Positions 34,229-45,666 of a DNA stretch of 64,000 nucleotides are shown here, one piece after another. The notes beneath the pieces are model-generated. The model searched no databases, was not told the origin of the DNA, and worked only from the letters and a program-made list of their open reading frames with translations. Position numbers and translations under genes: made by a program. Position 1 is the first letter of the stretch. Each line of letters opens with the position of its first letter. The DNA is from Paramarasmius palmivorus (Eukaryota; Basidiomycota; Agaricomycetes; Agaricales; Marasmiaceae): positions 186,001 to 250,000 of the forward strand of contig JAYKXP010000022.1 in the NCBI GenBank assembly GCA_037176845.1. Reading direction: 5' to 3'.

Positions 34229-37200
34229 TCAACTCCTAAGCTGCATAGGTACTTTGGTAAGCCAGGTGAAGGATCGTCACCGGAGCACACTTACCGTAAA
34301 ATGGTTATCTATTAACACCTTCTCGTATTTCATGGCCAGTTCCCTCAGCCTATCCCGAAATAGATGCACATCGTATCCTAGAACTGTCGTTCCCGTCTCC
34401 ACGAATAGCTGGCCTGCTATCGCACGAAATCTTTCCCGTTCTGACTGCGAGTTCTGATATTGTCGGATGACTTCGTGAACAAGGCTGAGGTTATACGGCA
34501 TGCTTCCCCCGACCCAAAACAGACATTCGGCAATGACCAAGATGTCTAGGAGTACGACCTTCAACACGTTATGGCTTCTCTGTGGACTGCATACCCACCG
34601 ATGAAGAACGTGAGTAGCTGGAGCTTCGTCGTAACTGATGGATTGACCTGTAGGATCATTAACACAATCCTACAGCCCAAACGAGTACACTTACCCAAGT
34701 TGTTGCAGCGTGAACAATTACACGGACTTGCTCTTGACTTTGCATATTCTGGTAGGTGTTATATCAGCTATGGATTATGACATAGGCGTGAGAACTCACA
34801 GTCTAGATGGAGAACAACGTCGAGCTGTGAGCGAGAGCACCTTGAGACGTGAGTAAGGCAACCTTACATCCTATAGATGCATCAGATCGATGAGTGGCGT
34901 GCTTATATCGAATAAAAATGACTTACCGGCTATATATTATTCGATACAGTCGTCTAAACAGCCTGCATTCTTCAAAAGATTGGTTTACTCACGGACTACC
35001 ATCGACTTTTTCAGTAAAAGAGACGCATTGCCGTGAGATCACGTACCCACTGGAACAAGGAATCAATCGTGAGTGGCACAAAAGCAAAAGATAGCGGAAA
35101 ACTCACGTCCTAAAATGTCAATCGTCAAATGTTAGCGAAGGTCAGAGAAAGAGAAAGTGCAAGTACATCCTGGCACATTTGAGTCAACATTCCCCTTTTC
35201 ATGAGCAGGTTCGAGTACATACATCCTGTTACAAAACCGAATCCCGAAAGGCAACAACGTTGAGCGTCATTCGTGCGACGGAAACCAAGTCATATGCCCA
35301 CCCACTAGAAGCGGAGATCAGCATTGATACTCAAAGATATTCTCAAAGAATCTCACTGTCTGGTCAAAAGCCGCATTTATCACGTTAGTCAAGACCAATA
35401 AATTTTGTTCAGCACGGCTTGACTGACCCACTATTTCAGACGTTCAGTATGATAAGATAACTAACATGAACTGGACTCACATGCTGCATAGTTGAACGAA
35501 TGGTAGCCATCAGCAAAGAGGCGTTACGTTGTTGAGAGAAACATACCCACTAGTGTCATCAAAATTAGTACCACTCTCATACTAAATCAAGCTGAGGAAC
35601 TTACTTCCTGATCAATCCCCAATGAATAGCTGATTTAGTCGAGTAAGCAAATCACCAGTGGTTGTTACACACCCACTGTAATGGTGTGAATCAACGAATT
35701 TCAGGCAAACACGAGTCGGCTCACATCCTGTAAAGGTGGTTAATGACGCTGACATTGCAGACTTGTAGAAGCAACAAACGTTCTGTTTCAAATAGTCTCA
35801 TCAGTCCGCATTATATAAGGATATCAAATTCACCTCCTAACGAGCAAATCGCATTAGTGTGAATAGGCCTCGAAAAGCGGATCATTGCTTACAATCTGTT
35901 TGACCGTAAGTTTGCCTCAGTGGCTTCAGAAATTGATCGACTCACTTTCTAAGCGAACGATTCAGAACAGCACCTTGAAAGACCGTAAAATCACTTACAA
36001 GAAACTTGTGTTTTCACGAATCATCATTGGTCAATGTTTGCTACGGGCGCAAACAAAATCCAGCACGTACTTCCTGAATCAAGGGTTCCAATAAGAATGC
36101 AGAGCTGAGATGAGATGAGAGTGTGTCACGTACTTTCTGTGATTCGGATGAAAACAGTCGGTGCTGCTCAATTCACCGTACGCTTCAACTTGAATAGGCT
36201 TACCCAGTGGGGAAACAATGAAAGCAGTAGGGTCGTCCATGCATATAACTTGCTGTTTTCTCGCCGCACTTGCTCATGTTTCTCCGCTGCTAGGGAGATC
36301 GCACTAATTTTCATTGGACCAATGGGAACGGCGAGAAACTAACGCGACTTACTAGACTAATGCCACACCCATAGAGACTTCAACGCTGGTTCGTTGGACC
36401 ATGGCAAACAAACGCGACACGACTTCTGTTTCAATCGTTCGATGAGTGGCTAATGTTAACGGCTCGCATGTTGTCTCTGGTTTGTCCATCTCTGGCGGCA
36501 TTGAGTGAGCAACAATTGACAGGGATGGTACGATTTACGAAGCTTACTCTGCAGATACACGCAGGCTGCGGGTGGGTATTTCATCCGCTGTCTCCGTTCC
36601 GTCAGTAGGATTTCCCATTCGTACTTGGCCCTTTGCTCTGCCTGCCTCCTTGCTTCTCTGAGCGACAAACCCTCGTCACGGAGTTTGCTGTATGCCTTGT
36701 TTATTCGGGATTCAAACTTGGTGAATATTGCAATGACTGGAACTGAGAACTAGGTTATCGCTACATCCCGTACAATGTTATTACAACTCACCACCGTCCG
36801 TTCCATTCTCAAAAAAGGCCATTTCCGCATCACAGAGAGGTCGATCAGTGTCAGTGGAAAGACAGTACCTGTCACCGAATCAGCTTATGCTCGCAGAGGG
36901 ACATTTACAAAGATGTCACTCACCATATAACGTGTAGTTGCTTGTCGAAGGATTCTTGGCTTCTGTCCTTCATAAATCTCTTGAGGTCCTCTGCTTCATG
37001 TATAGAGCCAGCTTCCATTCCGCGAGAGTCATGGAAGACAAAGCCTGGGTTACTGTTGAGTGAGGGTCGCGTGAGCTTCCTACATTCGGGGTCTTGAGAT
37101 GTGCGTGCCTTGGATATGTTATCTCCCAGTTGATACGACTTCTTCCGCGCTGATTGAAGGGTCAGTGAAAGATCAAAGCGTGTCAGCGCGTATCGTTCAC

Positions 37201-37519
37201 CTCGACGGATGGCTCCAATATCGTTCCAGGGTCTACCTAAAAGAGTCATAAGCTGCCATTACACAGCGAGCATGAATAGCAAAACGCGCACCTGCTTGCC
37301 GCTGTCGTCGTGTACAATAAACTTCCCGTCTGAACTCTGAGTCATTTTCTGCAAAAGCGTGGTCTTCCCCGCATTCCTTCTACCCATGACAAGGACCCGA
37401 AAGCGTGGAACCTTTTCCCGCACGACTTCCTGAGGGGTCCTGGCAGTGGAGGCTGGAGCGAGTCTTGTATGGGGGGATTTCAATGTACCGTCCGATATTC
37501 GACGAAATGGAATAGGCAT
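34229..37519 (-). CDS. G-domain (P-loop GTPase-like) protein with a micro-exon train, copy 1
   Basis: The start at 37519 (MPIPFRRISDG); splicing from an upstream exon ending ISGVGQ near 37665 into IPQTLTD is possible and would lengthen it. P-loop VLVMGRRNAGKTTLLQK is G1, FVFHDSRGMEAG is G3 and VPVIAIFTKFES is the G4 region, with TKFE in place of the usual TKxD. The blocks HVIWYCLSADTDRP and RRQAEQRAKYEWEILL match the Agaricomycete G-domain family. After FPHW the gene runs through 23 micro-exons (34749-36203) before NMQSQEQVRVIVHAATTW. It then continues with the LVIAECLFWVGGSMPY exon and a last 3-codon exon (LRS) ending at 34229-34231. The product is about 475 aa. The role is unknown; related proteins are assumed to bind GTP. 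Confidence 0.7.
34749..36203 (-). other. Micro-exon train, copy 1: 23 exons of 3 or 6 nt
   Basis: On the minus strand the pattern ag|NNN|gt recurs 22 times, plus ag|TTTCTT|gt once. Every unit sits between introns of about 50-75 nt, in the same order and with the same codons as copy 2. Examples on the plus strand are the reverse complements of ag-TGG-gtacgt (near 35045), ag-GAC-gtgagt (near 35108), ag-CAT-gtgagt (near 35482) and ag-AAA-gtacgt (near 36130). The CCG unit near 34927 has a normal GT donor (gtaagt), where copy 2 has GC. Confidence 0.75.
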
Positions 37520-38712
37520 GTCGGTAAGAGTTTGAGGAATCTGTGGTCGCACGACAGATAGCAAGCTTTATAAAGTTCTGGGGTATAGATCAGTGAGTCA
37601 ACCCGACAATGATGTTAATAACCCGAGCGGCACGAATTGCCTTTGATGAACCTTTCGTACCTGTCCAACGCCACTGATCCTGAACCTTCTTGAACTAGTC
37701 ATGTCATGTTCTGGCGCTCTCCTCCGAGGAGGCTGAGCGCATCCTGGTGTTGTCCAGGACTCATGCTGCAGGTCAAACACATTGAGTATCATACGAACCA
37801 TAGGATTTTTGTCTCAAATGCGAAACCAAAAGGAGTCCGTTCGGCTCAGGCTTCCGATCGATACCACCCCTTTTGCACGACATCAGCCAATCGTTGAAAC
37901 TAGTGAAGAACGTGCGTTGTCTGTAGTGGGAAGAAAGGTACATTTTGCAGAGAAAACCGGCGGTAAAGTCATTCGGTGGCTATTCGATCACTAGAATGAT
38001 TGTTCGGGAGACAAAAAAATGCGGCCATTTTTCGTGGGGATGCAGACAAAACGTCTCGAAACCAAGTTCCACATCATTGCCATCCGCAGTACACTGAACA
38101 TATGCACGGTTTCGCTGGCACTGCTCGGCTTTTGAATAACTTGTAGTCATAAATGCTCTCGGAAGGTCTAGAGTCTGGTTTAGAACAGCTAGATGAGCAT
38201 CGAAAGCTATTGTTATGGTTCTGCTGTACGCACTGCGCAGTGATGTCCATGGAAACTCCTTTGTTGCAGTGGCTTGCCCTCGGTTTCTCACCTGAACTGC
38301 TGTAAAAGCATTGCTGTCTTGAATCATTTGAATGTGCAGATACAATAGAAACGAAGTCCTAGAGCTTGAATGGTTCGAAACTGACAGTGATAGCGAAACG
38401 GGTACAAGAGCACAAGCTGACTAATACGACGGACCAGACCCATAGACCAAAGCCATAGACAGGATCAAGGCAAATGAACTCAAGTATATTCTACGTATTT
38501 GTATGTGCAGCCAGGGTATAGTACATGGAGAAACAAGGATCGACATGAATACTACGGAAAGCAGGACCCAGCCAGCCGGATAAACGACAGTATTGTACTA
38601 AAAGTAGACGCATATGATACAGAGCAAAGCATTTTGATCGCAAGCAGAATCACCATCAAAGGAATAAGAGGACAAGGACTTCCATAGATAAAAAGTGGTG
38701 AGCAAAAATTGT
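37520..38712. other. Spacer between the G-domain gene and the next gene
   Basis: It may contain an upstream exon of the G-domain gene on the minus strand (about 37665-37796). The minus-strand frame at 37980-38345 (121 codons) and the plus-strand frame at 37782-37994 have no supporting family features, and I do not annotate them. Confidence 0.35.
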
Positions 38713-41149
38713 TCATATCCAGACCTTTGAAGACGCGCCTTGCGGCAGTCGTGGTACGGGAGGAACAGCAGCGACGGCACCTCTACCAACCCCACGTGTA
38801 GCAGGCCTCTCTCTCCCGCTCTCGTCGTACATCATGTCAACTCTCCGTAAAAACCTTTCCCTTGTCCGTTGGCTCTTTTCATTGTCCATGAAACTTGCCC
38901 GGCTCCCAGATTCCCAACTGCCTCTCCGACTTAAATCTGCACCCAGAGTGCTGTACACCGTCGTCCTCTCGTCGTCCGGATACCTTGACTTGTCATCTGA
39001 CTCTGATTCGTCAATGTCAAAAGATACCTTCCGTTGAACGTTAGGTGATCTCGGCCGACGGCGCCAATTCGAACTACTTGTACCCTCGTCTGTAGGTGTA
39101 GATATAGGTGAAGCGGGAATGCCTCGACCACCACGACCACGAGCGACAGCCAGCGTGACAGCATTCCGAGGATCGTTATATCGATCTCTCAACGCCTCAT
39201 ACGAATGACTTCTGCTCAGTGCAGCCTCAGTCTCCCTTTCCTCTCCGCCATAGTGGCCCAAATCTGAAACACTCTTGTCGCCGAACATCCCATTCACGAC
39301 GTAGTTCATCTCTTCCTCGTCATAGTAGTCGCTGTCTCCGCCATCTTCCCCACCGTATCCCTCATCATCGCTCGGTTCCTCGACCTTGATTCCAACTTTC
39401 GTGCTTTGTCGAGGCCGATGACGTTTGAAGTTTGGCTCGCGACTCGACGTACTCTGCATGTATATATCAGGTATCGGGCTTGTGCCTCTATCGTCGTCTT
39501 CGTCTCCACCTCTCCATCCGTACAAGTCCCTATATCTCTTGACTTTGACACGAGTCTCAAACCCGGCATATCCGGTACCGGCTTGAGATCTATGTGGGCT
39601 GGGAAGGATTGGACGCGAAGGGAACGGCGACTCTCGACCTCGCTGCGGCGTGGAGTTAACCGTCAGATTTGAGTTTGAGTTTACAAGTTCTGGACGACCC
39701 CGTTGTTGAGATGCAAAGTAACTGCCTCCTTGGCTGTCATTTCCGTCTGTTGACGGAACGTCAGGTAAAGGCGATGTCGGTGGAGGCGTTGCTGGAGGTA
39801 GCTCTGAGTGAGATGAATAGTGGATAGTGGGAGGAGTAAAGTGGAGATCATCTGTACCAGGACGAGGTGAAGGTACAATGTAGTCGACGGAAGGAACGAC
39901 AGGAGAGCGTGCAGGGGATTGGTCACGGCTGGGTGTCACTGGTGAAGGAATACGTAGCCTAGAAGGTTGCGTAACCGTGTCTAAGCTACTCAATTTCTGA
40001 GCACCTACTGAAGGTTAAGCATTTCATTCTTGTGAAGAAGACTGTGAGTAATTTACCTGGTCGACGGGGATCTAAGCCAGTTGGTGACGGCGTAGGATTA
40101 GGCGTAAGTACCACAAATGGAGACCCTGCCGGAGACCAATCTTTGGGTAAGGGGCTTCGGTCCATTTGGGGATTCAGAGTCTTCTCTTGATCGGAAGGAA
40201 CGCGGTGGAGGAAAAGAGGTCGCGGTACGTGTTTGGTAGCCCCCTTGTTAGGTGAGGGATTGGGAATGACCTGTATAGTTGGCGGTGAAGGCGGGGGCGA
40301 TGGCGACCGTGTGATCGGATATGATATGACAGGCTGCTTGAGTTTCGAGGCTGTAGGAGGTGATGGTGATCTCGTCGTTGGAAAAGTTACGACGGGTGAT
40401 TTCGTCCTGACTGGGGAGTTATTGGAGGACGTAAAGGAGTCGAACGAAGGGAAGTTCAACTTTGAGAAGAGTGTATTACTACCGGAATGCCCGTGGCTAT
40501 CAGTGCTGCCGCTGTCTCTGCTGCGTACGACACCCTTTTGTTGAACAGAAGTAAAAGGGGAGTGGTTATGCTTGGAAGCGAGGTCGGATAGGAAAGAAGC
40601 CTGGCCATCAAGGAGATCGAGTTCTTTCGGTGTTGTTACGGATGAAGAAGAGGGTGTGGATAACGGAGAATTTATGGATGAACCGAATGGAAGCGAAGGC
40701 GGTGGACCTAAAGGGGGTTCAGCTGTCGCGCCCTTGTTCACGTCGCCAAGAGTTGTAGCAAAACGCTCCGCAATCGGCAAACGGAAGACCGGGAGAGGTG
40801 GGAGCGGCGGTGGGACTTCCTCTGCAGCACGGTTCTCCTCGTCGTCTACATGAGTTTTCGAACGGTTGCCCAGCTTAAAGAACCTGGATCTTGACTTTGA
40901 CTTGCTCAAAGTAGGCGTCGAAGAGACGTAGCCATCGTCAGTCTCGTACCCAGCATCTCCGCTTCCTTTTCGAGCCTTGGACTTCTTCTTCAGCTTCGCC
41001 CGTGTTTTACCGCTGGAGGTCGCATCCGTCTCGTATCCAGCGGTGTCTGTTATAGCTCGTTCTGAAGCATTTGCGGCAGCTGCTTGAGTTTTAGAGGCTC
41101 CGCTCTTCTTTCGTTTCCTATCGGACAACTCCTGGGTATCGGCAGCCAT
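38713..41149 (-). CDS. Large Ser/Pro-rich disordered protein with an RGRESPFP motif
   Basis: Two exons, checked: 41149 (MAADTQELSDRKRKKSG) to about 40059, then about 40008 to 38713 (ending SSKVWI). The joint RRP|VGAQKLSSLDTV keeps frame through an intron that starts gtaaat and ends ccttcag. The product is about 790-800 aa. The N-terminus is Lys-rich (KTRAKLKKKSKARK). Tandem AGYETD segments occur (DTAGYETDAT and DAGYETDDGYVSS), followed by Pro-rich stretches (EVPPPLPPLPVFRLP) and several SPSPP repeats. The second exon carries PQRGRESPFPSRPILPSP and later an acidic run (DYYDEEEMNYVVNGMFGDKS). I do not recognise a family. The motif links it to the protein at 29150-30574. Confidence 0.65.
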
Positions 41150-41508
41150 GGTGTGGGAAAGGAATGAAGGAAAGGAATGTGTGAAGGTCGAGAAGAAAAA
41201 GAACGGGCTGGAATGAAAATGAAAGATGCAACTCTGCAAATTTATCGCCCAGCGACCTAACCAGAGCTTCGAGCTTCGAAGGAGGAAGGAACAAAAACTG
41301 AATAATCTGTGACAGGCTACATACAACGGCAACCACGAGGAACTTGAATCATCTCCGTGACGTAAGTACTCGCACTGTCATGGTAACTCCCCTTTTCAGT
41401 AATTGTCTCGTCAGGTCCCACTAAATTGATTCTTTCATCCAGTCAATAAGGCTGGAGTGCGGTTGAACGTTGAACAGCGAGGGGACAAAATGAGGACAGG
41501 AGGTTTCC
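41150..41508. other. Spacer between two minus-strand genes
   Basis: This is the 5' flank of the large Ser/Pro-rich gene. No other feature was seen. Confidence 0.4.
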
Positions 41509-42671
41509 TCAAAGCACGGGTTCCGTACGAATACCAAAGACTTTGGTTGACGGAAGCATTAGGAGCCTTGTAATTTCGTCGTCGCGACTGCTTCGAATGT
41601 CGTTTAGGCTTCTAGTAAGCTCACGGCGAGGTGTCTGGAAGACTCCCATTAGCTGCCATTGGTAATTGGACATCCAATCTCGACGCGTCATGTCATCAGA
41701 TGCAACAACCGCTCGGGAGTCGCGTTGAATGTTCGAGGTTGCCAAGTAGTACCCCCAATAGCGAAGGTACTGAGAAAGACTCCGCCCCATGTTATTGATA
41801 GTCTTACATTCGGGGCTGGACGATACCTCGAAACCTTTTTTGAATGTTTGTCTCCTAACATGCTTTTGCAAAAGACTAAGCCTTGAAGTACAGTTCTCAG
41901 GTTGGCTACCAACAGATACTGCGCAATCAATGGGATCCGCGGGTACGGGACGCTGGGAAGTGCGCCCTGAATGTCTTCATGCGGAACATCATGAGTAAGA
42001 TGCTAGTAGTCCATGATGGATACTAATTCCTGACCTGAGAACCGTCCAATCGCCGCGAAAACGTACGCTTTGACGATTCAGAAGAAACATCTGTGTCGCT
42101 TTGACCCTGGCTAAGAACTCGTTGATCGGGTGTTGCAGTTGGATGATAAGCGATTGTACGTTCAATGAATACCCTTGAACGCTCCTATCAGCGAACTATG
42201 CAGTCCTAGAGGCCTCGCCCTCTGGCTCTTGAATCGAAGAGGCAAGCGACCCTGCCTTCAACCGCGCGTTCGAAAACCCAAAGACATAAATCAAATACGA
42301 CACGTCTTCATTTCGGTATCAACTCCACCGATCTTCGTTTCGGAAGCGCGTTATTAGCGTAATTTGCAAGTGGGAAGCTTGGAAGAACCAGTAGCAGGGG
42401 TAAAGACCTTTCTTCTCTTTCCGAGACTTCTTGGTCTAGATCGAGTGGCCGAGAGATAGCGCCATGCAACGCTGAGAGGCTCAAGGGCTCAGAAACCTAT
42501 CAATATCATTCATCGTCAGACACACATCCTAGCTGCCTCGGGGATGATAAACAATGACTCACCAATTTCCCGCCATATATATCTTTCAGCGCATACGACA
42601 CCAATCGGTCCAGCCCATGTCAGCCAACGATCAGCCAGAATCGACTTCTTCCGCCTGCCATTGAACGTCAT
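41509..42671 (-). CDS. Multi-exon hypothetical protein
   Basis: The start at 42671 gives MTFNGRRKKSILADRW then LTWAGPIGVVCAERYIWREIGE (an in-frame ATG at 42779 is also possible). Further exon-like segments are SEPLSLSALHGAISRPLDLD (about 42496), VFIERTIAYHPTATPDQRVLS (about 42165), LPSVPYPRIPLIAQYLLVANL (about 41950) and GFEVSSSPECKTINNMGRSL through MTRRDWMSNYQWQLM to a stop at 41509. Joints were only partly checked. There is no recognisable domain; one hydrophobic stretch lies near the N-terminus. It could be a real lineage-specific gene with introns or a decayed one. Confidence 0.4.
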
Positions 42672-43571
42672 GGTTGCTCCGAGTGTGAGATTTGACGGTG
42701 GTGTTGTTGGATTTAGTAGGGATAGAGACAAAAAATACGGTACGCTGAAGTTGCAGTTGACATGAAATTGGAGTGTCACGGTGTGTGGAAGGAAGACAAG
42801 AGCCGTCGGAGCAACGTCGGAGTCCTAAATTTGCTGTAACATCATGTGATGTGACACAGCGCAGCCCTTCTTTTGGATCAACCACGACAGTCCACCTTCA
42901 GGCCCATTTCAGCCCTTCTGCATTTTCTAGGTCGGCAGGATAGTACACAGAGAGGTGATATGGGACGTTGGAGAGTCCATGGATCCGAGGCCTTTTCCTA
43001 TCTCGGGGAATTCTTTGATTTCTCCATCGTGGTCAGCCTCGGGCTTTGACCGAACTTCGGTCTTTAGCCGAACTCAAAGCAGTTGGAACGTACTGTCGAA
43101 GTACAGTAATCCAGTGATCTTCGATAACACCACTGGATCATATGCGTGTACAGTACGTGCCTCGATATCATTGCCTCGGTTGATTTGCGGGTTGAGGTCC
43201 GTTCTGAAATCGCAACCCCCCAGCCCTGGCCCGTTTTCATCGGTTGAAATGCGGATAATCACCGAGCTCCCTGCAGGTTGCAGCGCTCCCGCTTGATTAC
43301 TATTATATTGGTTCAGGCTGTTGGAACACGGAACGGAGCCCTCAGAGTCACCTATTCCACTAGCGATTCGTAAGATCACACCATTGCTTCTTTCAGTGCA
43401 CAACTTTGTGCCGTAGTGCTTCTACACCTATACGACTTCAGTACCAAAGTTTTCCTCTGTAAGTGCACCATTGTTGCCTCATATCTCTAAAGCTGACTCG
43501 ACAGATTGCAGTGGGATTGGGGAGCATACATGCTGGAGGACTTTCGAGAATGCCGGCGGTATTTTCCTAAT
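42672..43571. other. Intergenic region, 5' of the MFS gene
   Basis: Open frames on both strands at 42955-43403 (about 110 codons each) overlap each other antisense, with no family match by eye. I see no RNA gene. Confidence 0.35.
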
Positions 43572-43597
43572 TAGGACGCCGACGCGAACACGGACAC
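43572..43597 (+). promoter_or_regulatory. Conserved element upstream of MFS copy A
   Basis: The string GACGCCGACGCGAACACGG with flanks (TAGGACGCC...CGGACA) lies about 125 bp before the ATG at 43722. MFS copy C has TAGGACACC...CGGACA at 56399-56424, about 98-120 bp before its ATG, differing at two positions. The surrounding sequence is otherwise diverged, which suggests a kept binding site. Confidence 0.4.
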
Positions 43598-43721
43598 GTG
43601 GATTAGTCAGTAATCGATGATTCATGTCGCCTGGCACCAGAAATTTCAAACATGTCGACAACACTTACCCGGTGATAAAAAGCTCCATCTTGTGCAAAAT
43701 GACTTCAACTTCTTCCCGACC

Positions 43722-45666
43722 ATGTCGAATGCATCATCTACGACATATCTTCCACAACCCCAAGATATCGAGAAGGAGTCAAAGCAGATTCAGGATGATT
43801 CCCTTTCGCAAGTGCAAGATCCATATGAAGTCGACCTCAACGCCGACGAGCATCCTCAAAGCATGAGCTCTGCTAGAAAGTGGTTAATTGTGTTGGTCAT
43901 AAGTGGTGCATCGCTATGTGTTACATGCTCGTCCTCTGCAGTACGTATGCCCGTTTTCATTCACTACATGTAATGCTCACTGTTTTATCATCCAGGCTGC
44001 CTTCGCAGAAGGAGGAATGGCGGCAGAGTTCCACGTCTCTCGACTCGTCACGGTCCTTACCATCAGTCTCTTTGTTGCGGGTTTAGGTATAGGTCCCTTA
44101 CTCGTCGGCCCATTGTCAGAGGTATACGGCAGGAACATCATCTACCAAGTTTCTTTCACCATGCTGTTCCTATTGTCTTGGCCAATAGTCTTTGCACCAA
44201 ACATCGGTACGTATCAGGTGCCCTATTCTTCGCTACTAGCCCTGACTTCAGTCTCCCAGCCGTCATGCTTGTATTCCGATTTCTCACTGGATTTTGCGGA
44301 TCTACGTTCCTCAGTGTTGCTGGGGGAACCGTCAGCGACCTCTTTTCCAATGAAACAGTGGCAAAGTAAGTCCGGTCGGAGCTAATTAATTAGCCGGTAT
44401 CTAATTTTCTACAGTCCAATGGCCGTTTATACGCTCTCTCCGTTCATCGGACCTGTCCTTGGTCCCCTATACAGCGGGTAAGATATTATTGAGCTCCGTC
44501 GATGATCATTATGCTCATGGTTCTCATCAACAGTTTCGTCAATCAAGTTCGTCCCCATACTGCGGCTCTTCCATCTCCGATTTAACCGCCTCTTTGCAGA
44601 ATGCGAGCTGGCGTTGGACCTTCCGTGTCCTATTGATCTGGACGTTCATCCAGACTGTTGCCATCTACTTGGTATGCGCTCCATATTTCACATCACTCAT
44701 AGCCCGCTCATTCATGGTTTAGTTCGTTCCCGAGACTTTCGTCCCAGTCCTGCGCAAGAGAAAGGCCGCCAAGTAGGTGTAGCATCATCAACCATATTCC
44801 TGCCTGCTAATCTTTGTTCAAGACTCCGGAAAGCCACAGGAGATGCAAATTATTGGGCACCCCTGGATCGACAAGACAAGGACCTCGCCACATCAATTCT
44901 CATCAGTTGCTACAAGCCTTTCGAGCTGGTCATTTACGACCGCATGGTACTGTTGCTCAACACATGGTGAGTTATTATTTATGGGTCAAACCGTTGCAAC
45001 TCTGGTTAAGTCTCCGATTACAACAGGACTGCACTTATTCTCGGTATCCTATACCTTGCATTCCAAGCTTTCCCAATAATCTTCCAACAAAAACATGGCT
45101 TCGACATGCAACAAACCGGAATGACGTTCCTTGGAATTGGTTTCGGGATGATTCTCGCAGTCTCGACGCAAGGATACTTCAACCGCTACGCCCGTGAGGC
45201 AGGAACTCCCGAATCACACCTTCACAAAGGTGAAATCGGTGGTATACTCGTCCCTGTAGGGCTCTACATCATCGCCTTTACTACTTATGCTTCGGTTCAT
45301 TGGATTGCCCCAATAATTGGCTCCATTCCCTTTGGCGCGGGCGTGTATCTGGTCTTCACGTCGGTATTCACATACCTTGTCACAGCGTATCGACCTATAG
45401 CAGCGAGTACAATGGCATCCAATTCTGCGATGCGATCTGGATTTGCTGCTGCCTTTCCGCTGTTTGCCGGGTTTATGTATGAAGCGCTTGGGACAGTGGG
45501 TGCCACTGCGTTATTAGCGGGGGTTATGACTGTCATGGCCCCATTACCGTAAGTTTATCTCGATCAGAGCGGTTGCAAGATGATACTGACACGGACCATC
45601 AGGTTCATCTTCCGAAGAGTCGGTGCTCGTTTACGACAAAATTCACGTTTCGCTGCTCGGTCATGA
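43722..45666 (+). CDS. MFS transporter, DHA1 (drug/polyamine:H+ antiporter) type, copy A
   Basis: Start MSNASSTTYLPQPQD at 43722, with the conserved N-terminal segment PYEVDLNADEHPQSMSSARKW just before the first helix (LIVLVISGASLCVTCSSSA). Twelve membrane segments are expected. The motif A-like loop GPLLVGPLSEVYGRNIIYQ lies between helices 2 and 3, then GFCGSTFLSVAGGTVSDLFS, WRWTFRVLLIWTFIQT and FVPETFVPVLRKRKAA before the central loop, and IAFTTYASVHWIAPIIGSIP in the C-half. The stop is at 45664-45666. About nine exons all join in frame, including one of 13 nt (44534-44546). It is intact. Substrates of such basidiomycete proteins are mostly unknown; polyamine or drug export is a family guess. 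Confidence 0.82.

Larger units (their letters stand above)
33985..37520 (+). repeat. Inverted segmental duplication, copy 1 (~3.5 kb)
   Basis: The DNA from the 3' end of the aminopeptidase gene to the start of the G-domain gene recurs in reverse complement at about 48311-51850. Long segments match closely, for example 36115-36320 against 49509-49712 and 34277-34540 against 51310-51557. Exons and splice sites are nearly identical and introns differ by scattered substitutions and small indels. The two arms are separated by about 10.8 kb. Confidence 0.9.

Noticed and set aside
37980..38345. Minus-strand open frame of 121 codons as a gene
   Set aside because: No family features, no conserved exon chain and an unlikely composition; kept as unannotated spacer.
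42955..43403. Overlapping antisense open frames of about 110 codons
   Set aside because: Both strands are open by chance in the same stretch; neither shows protein-like features or splicing.
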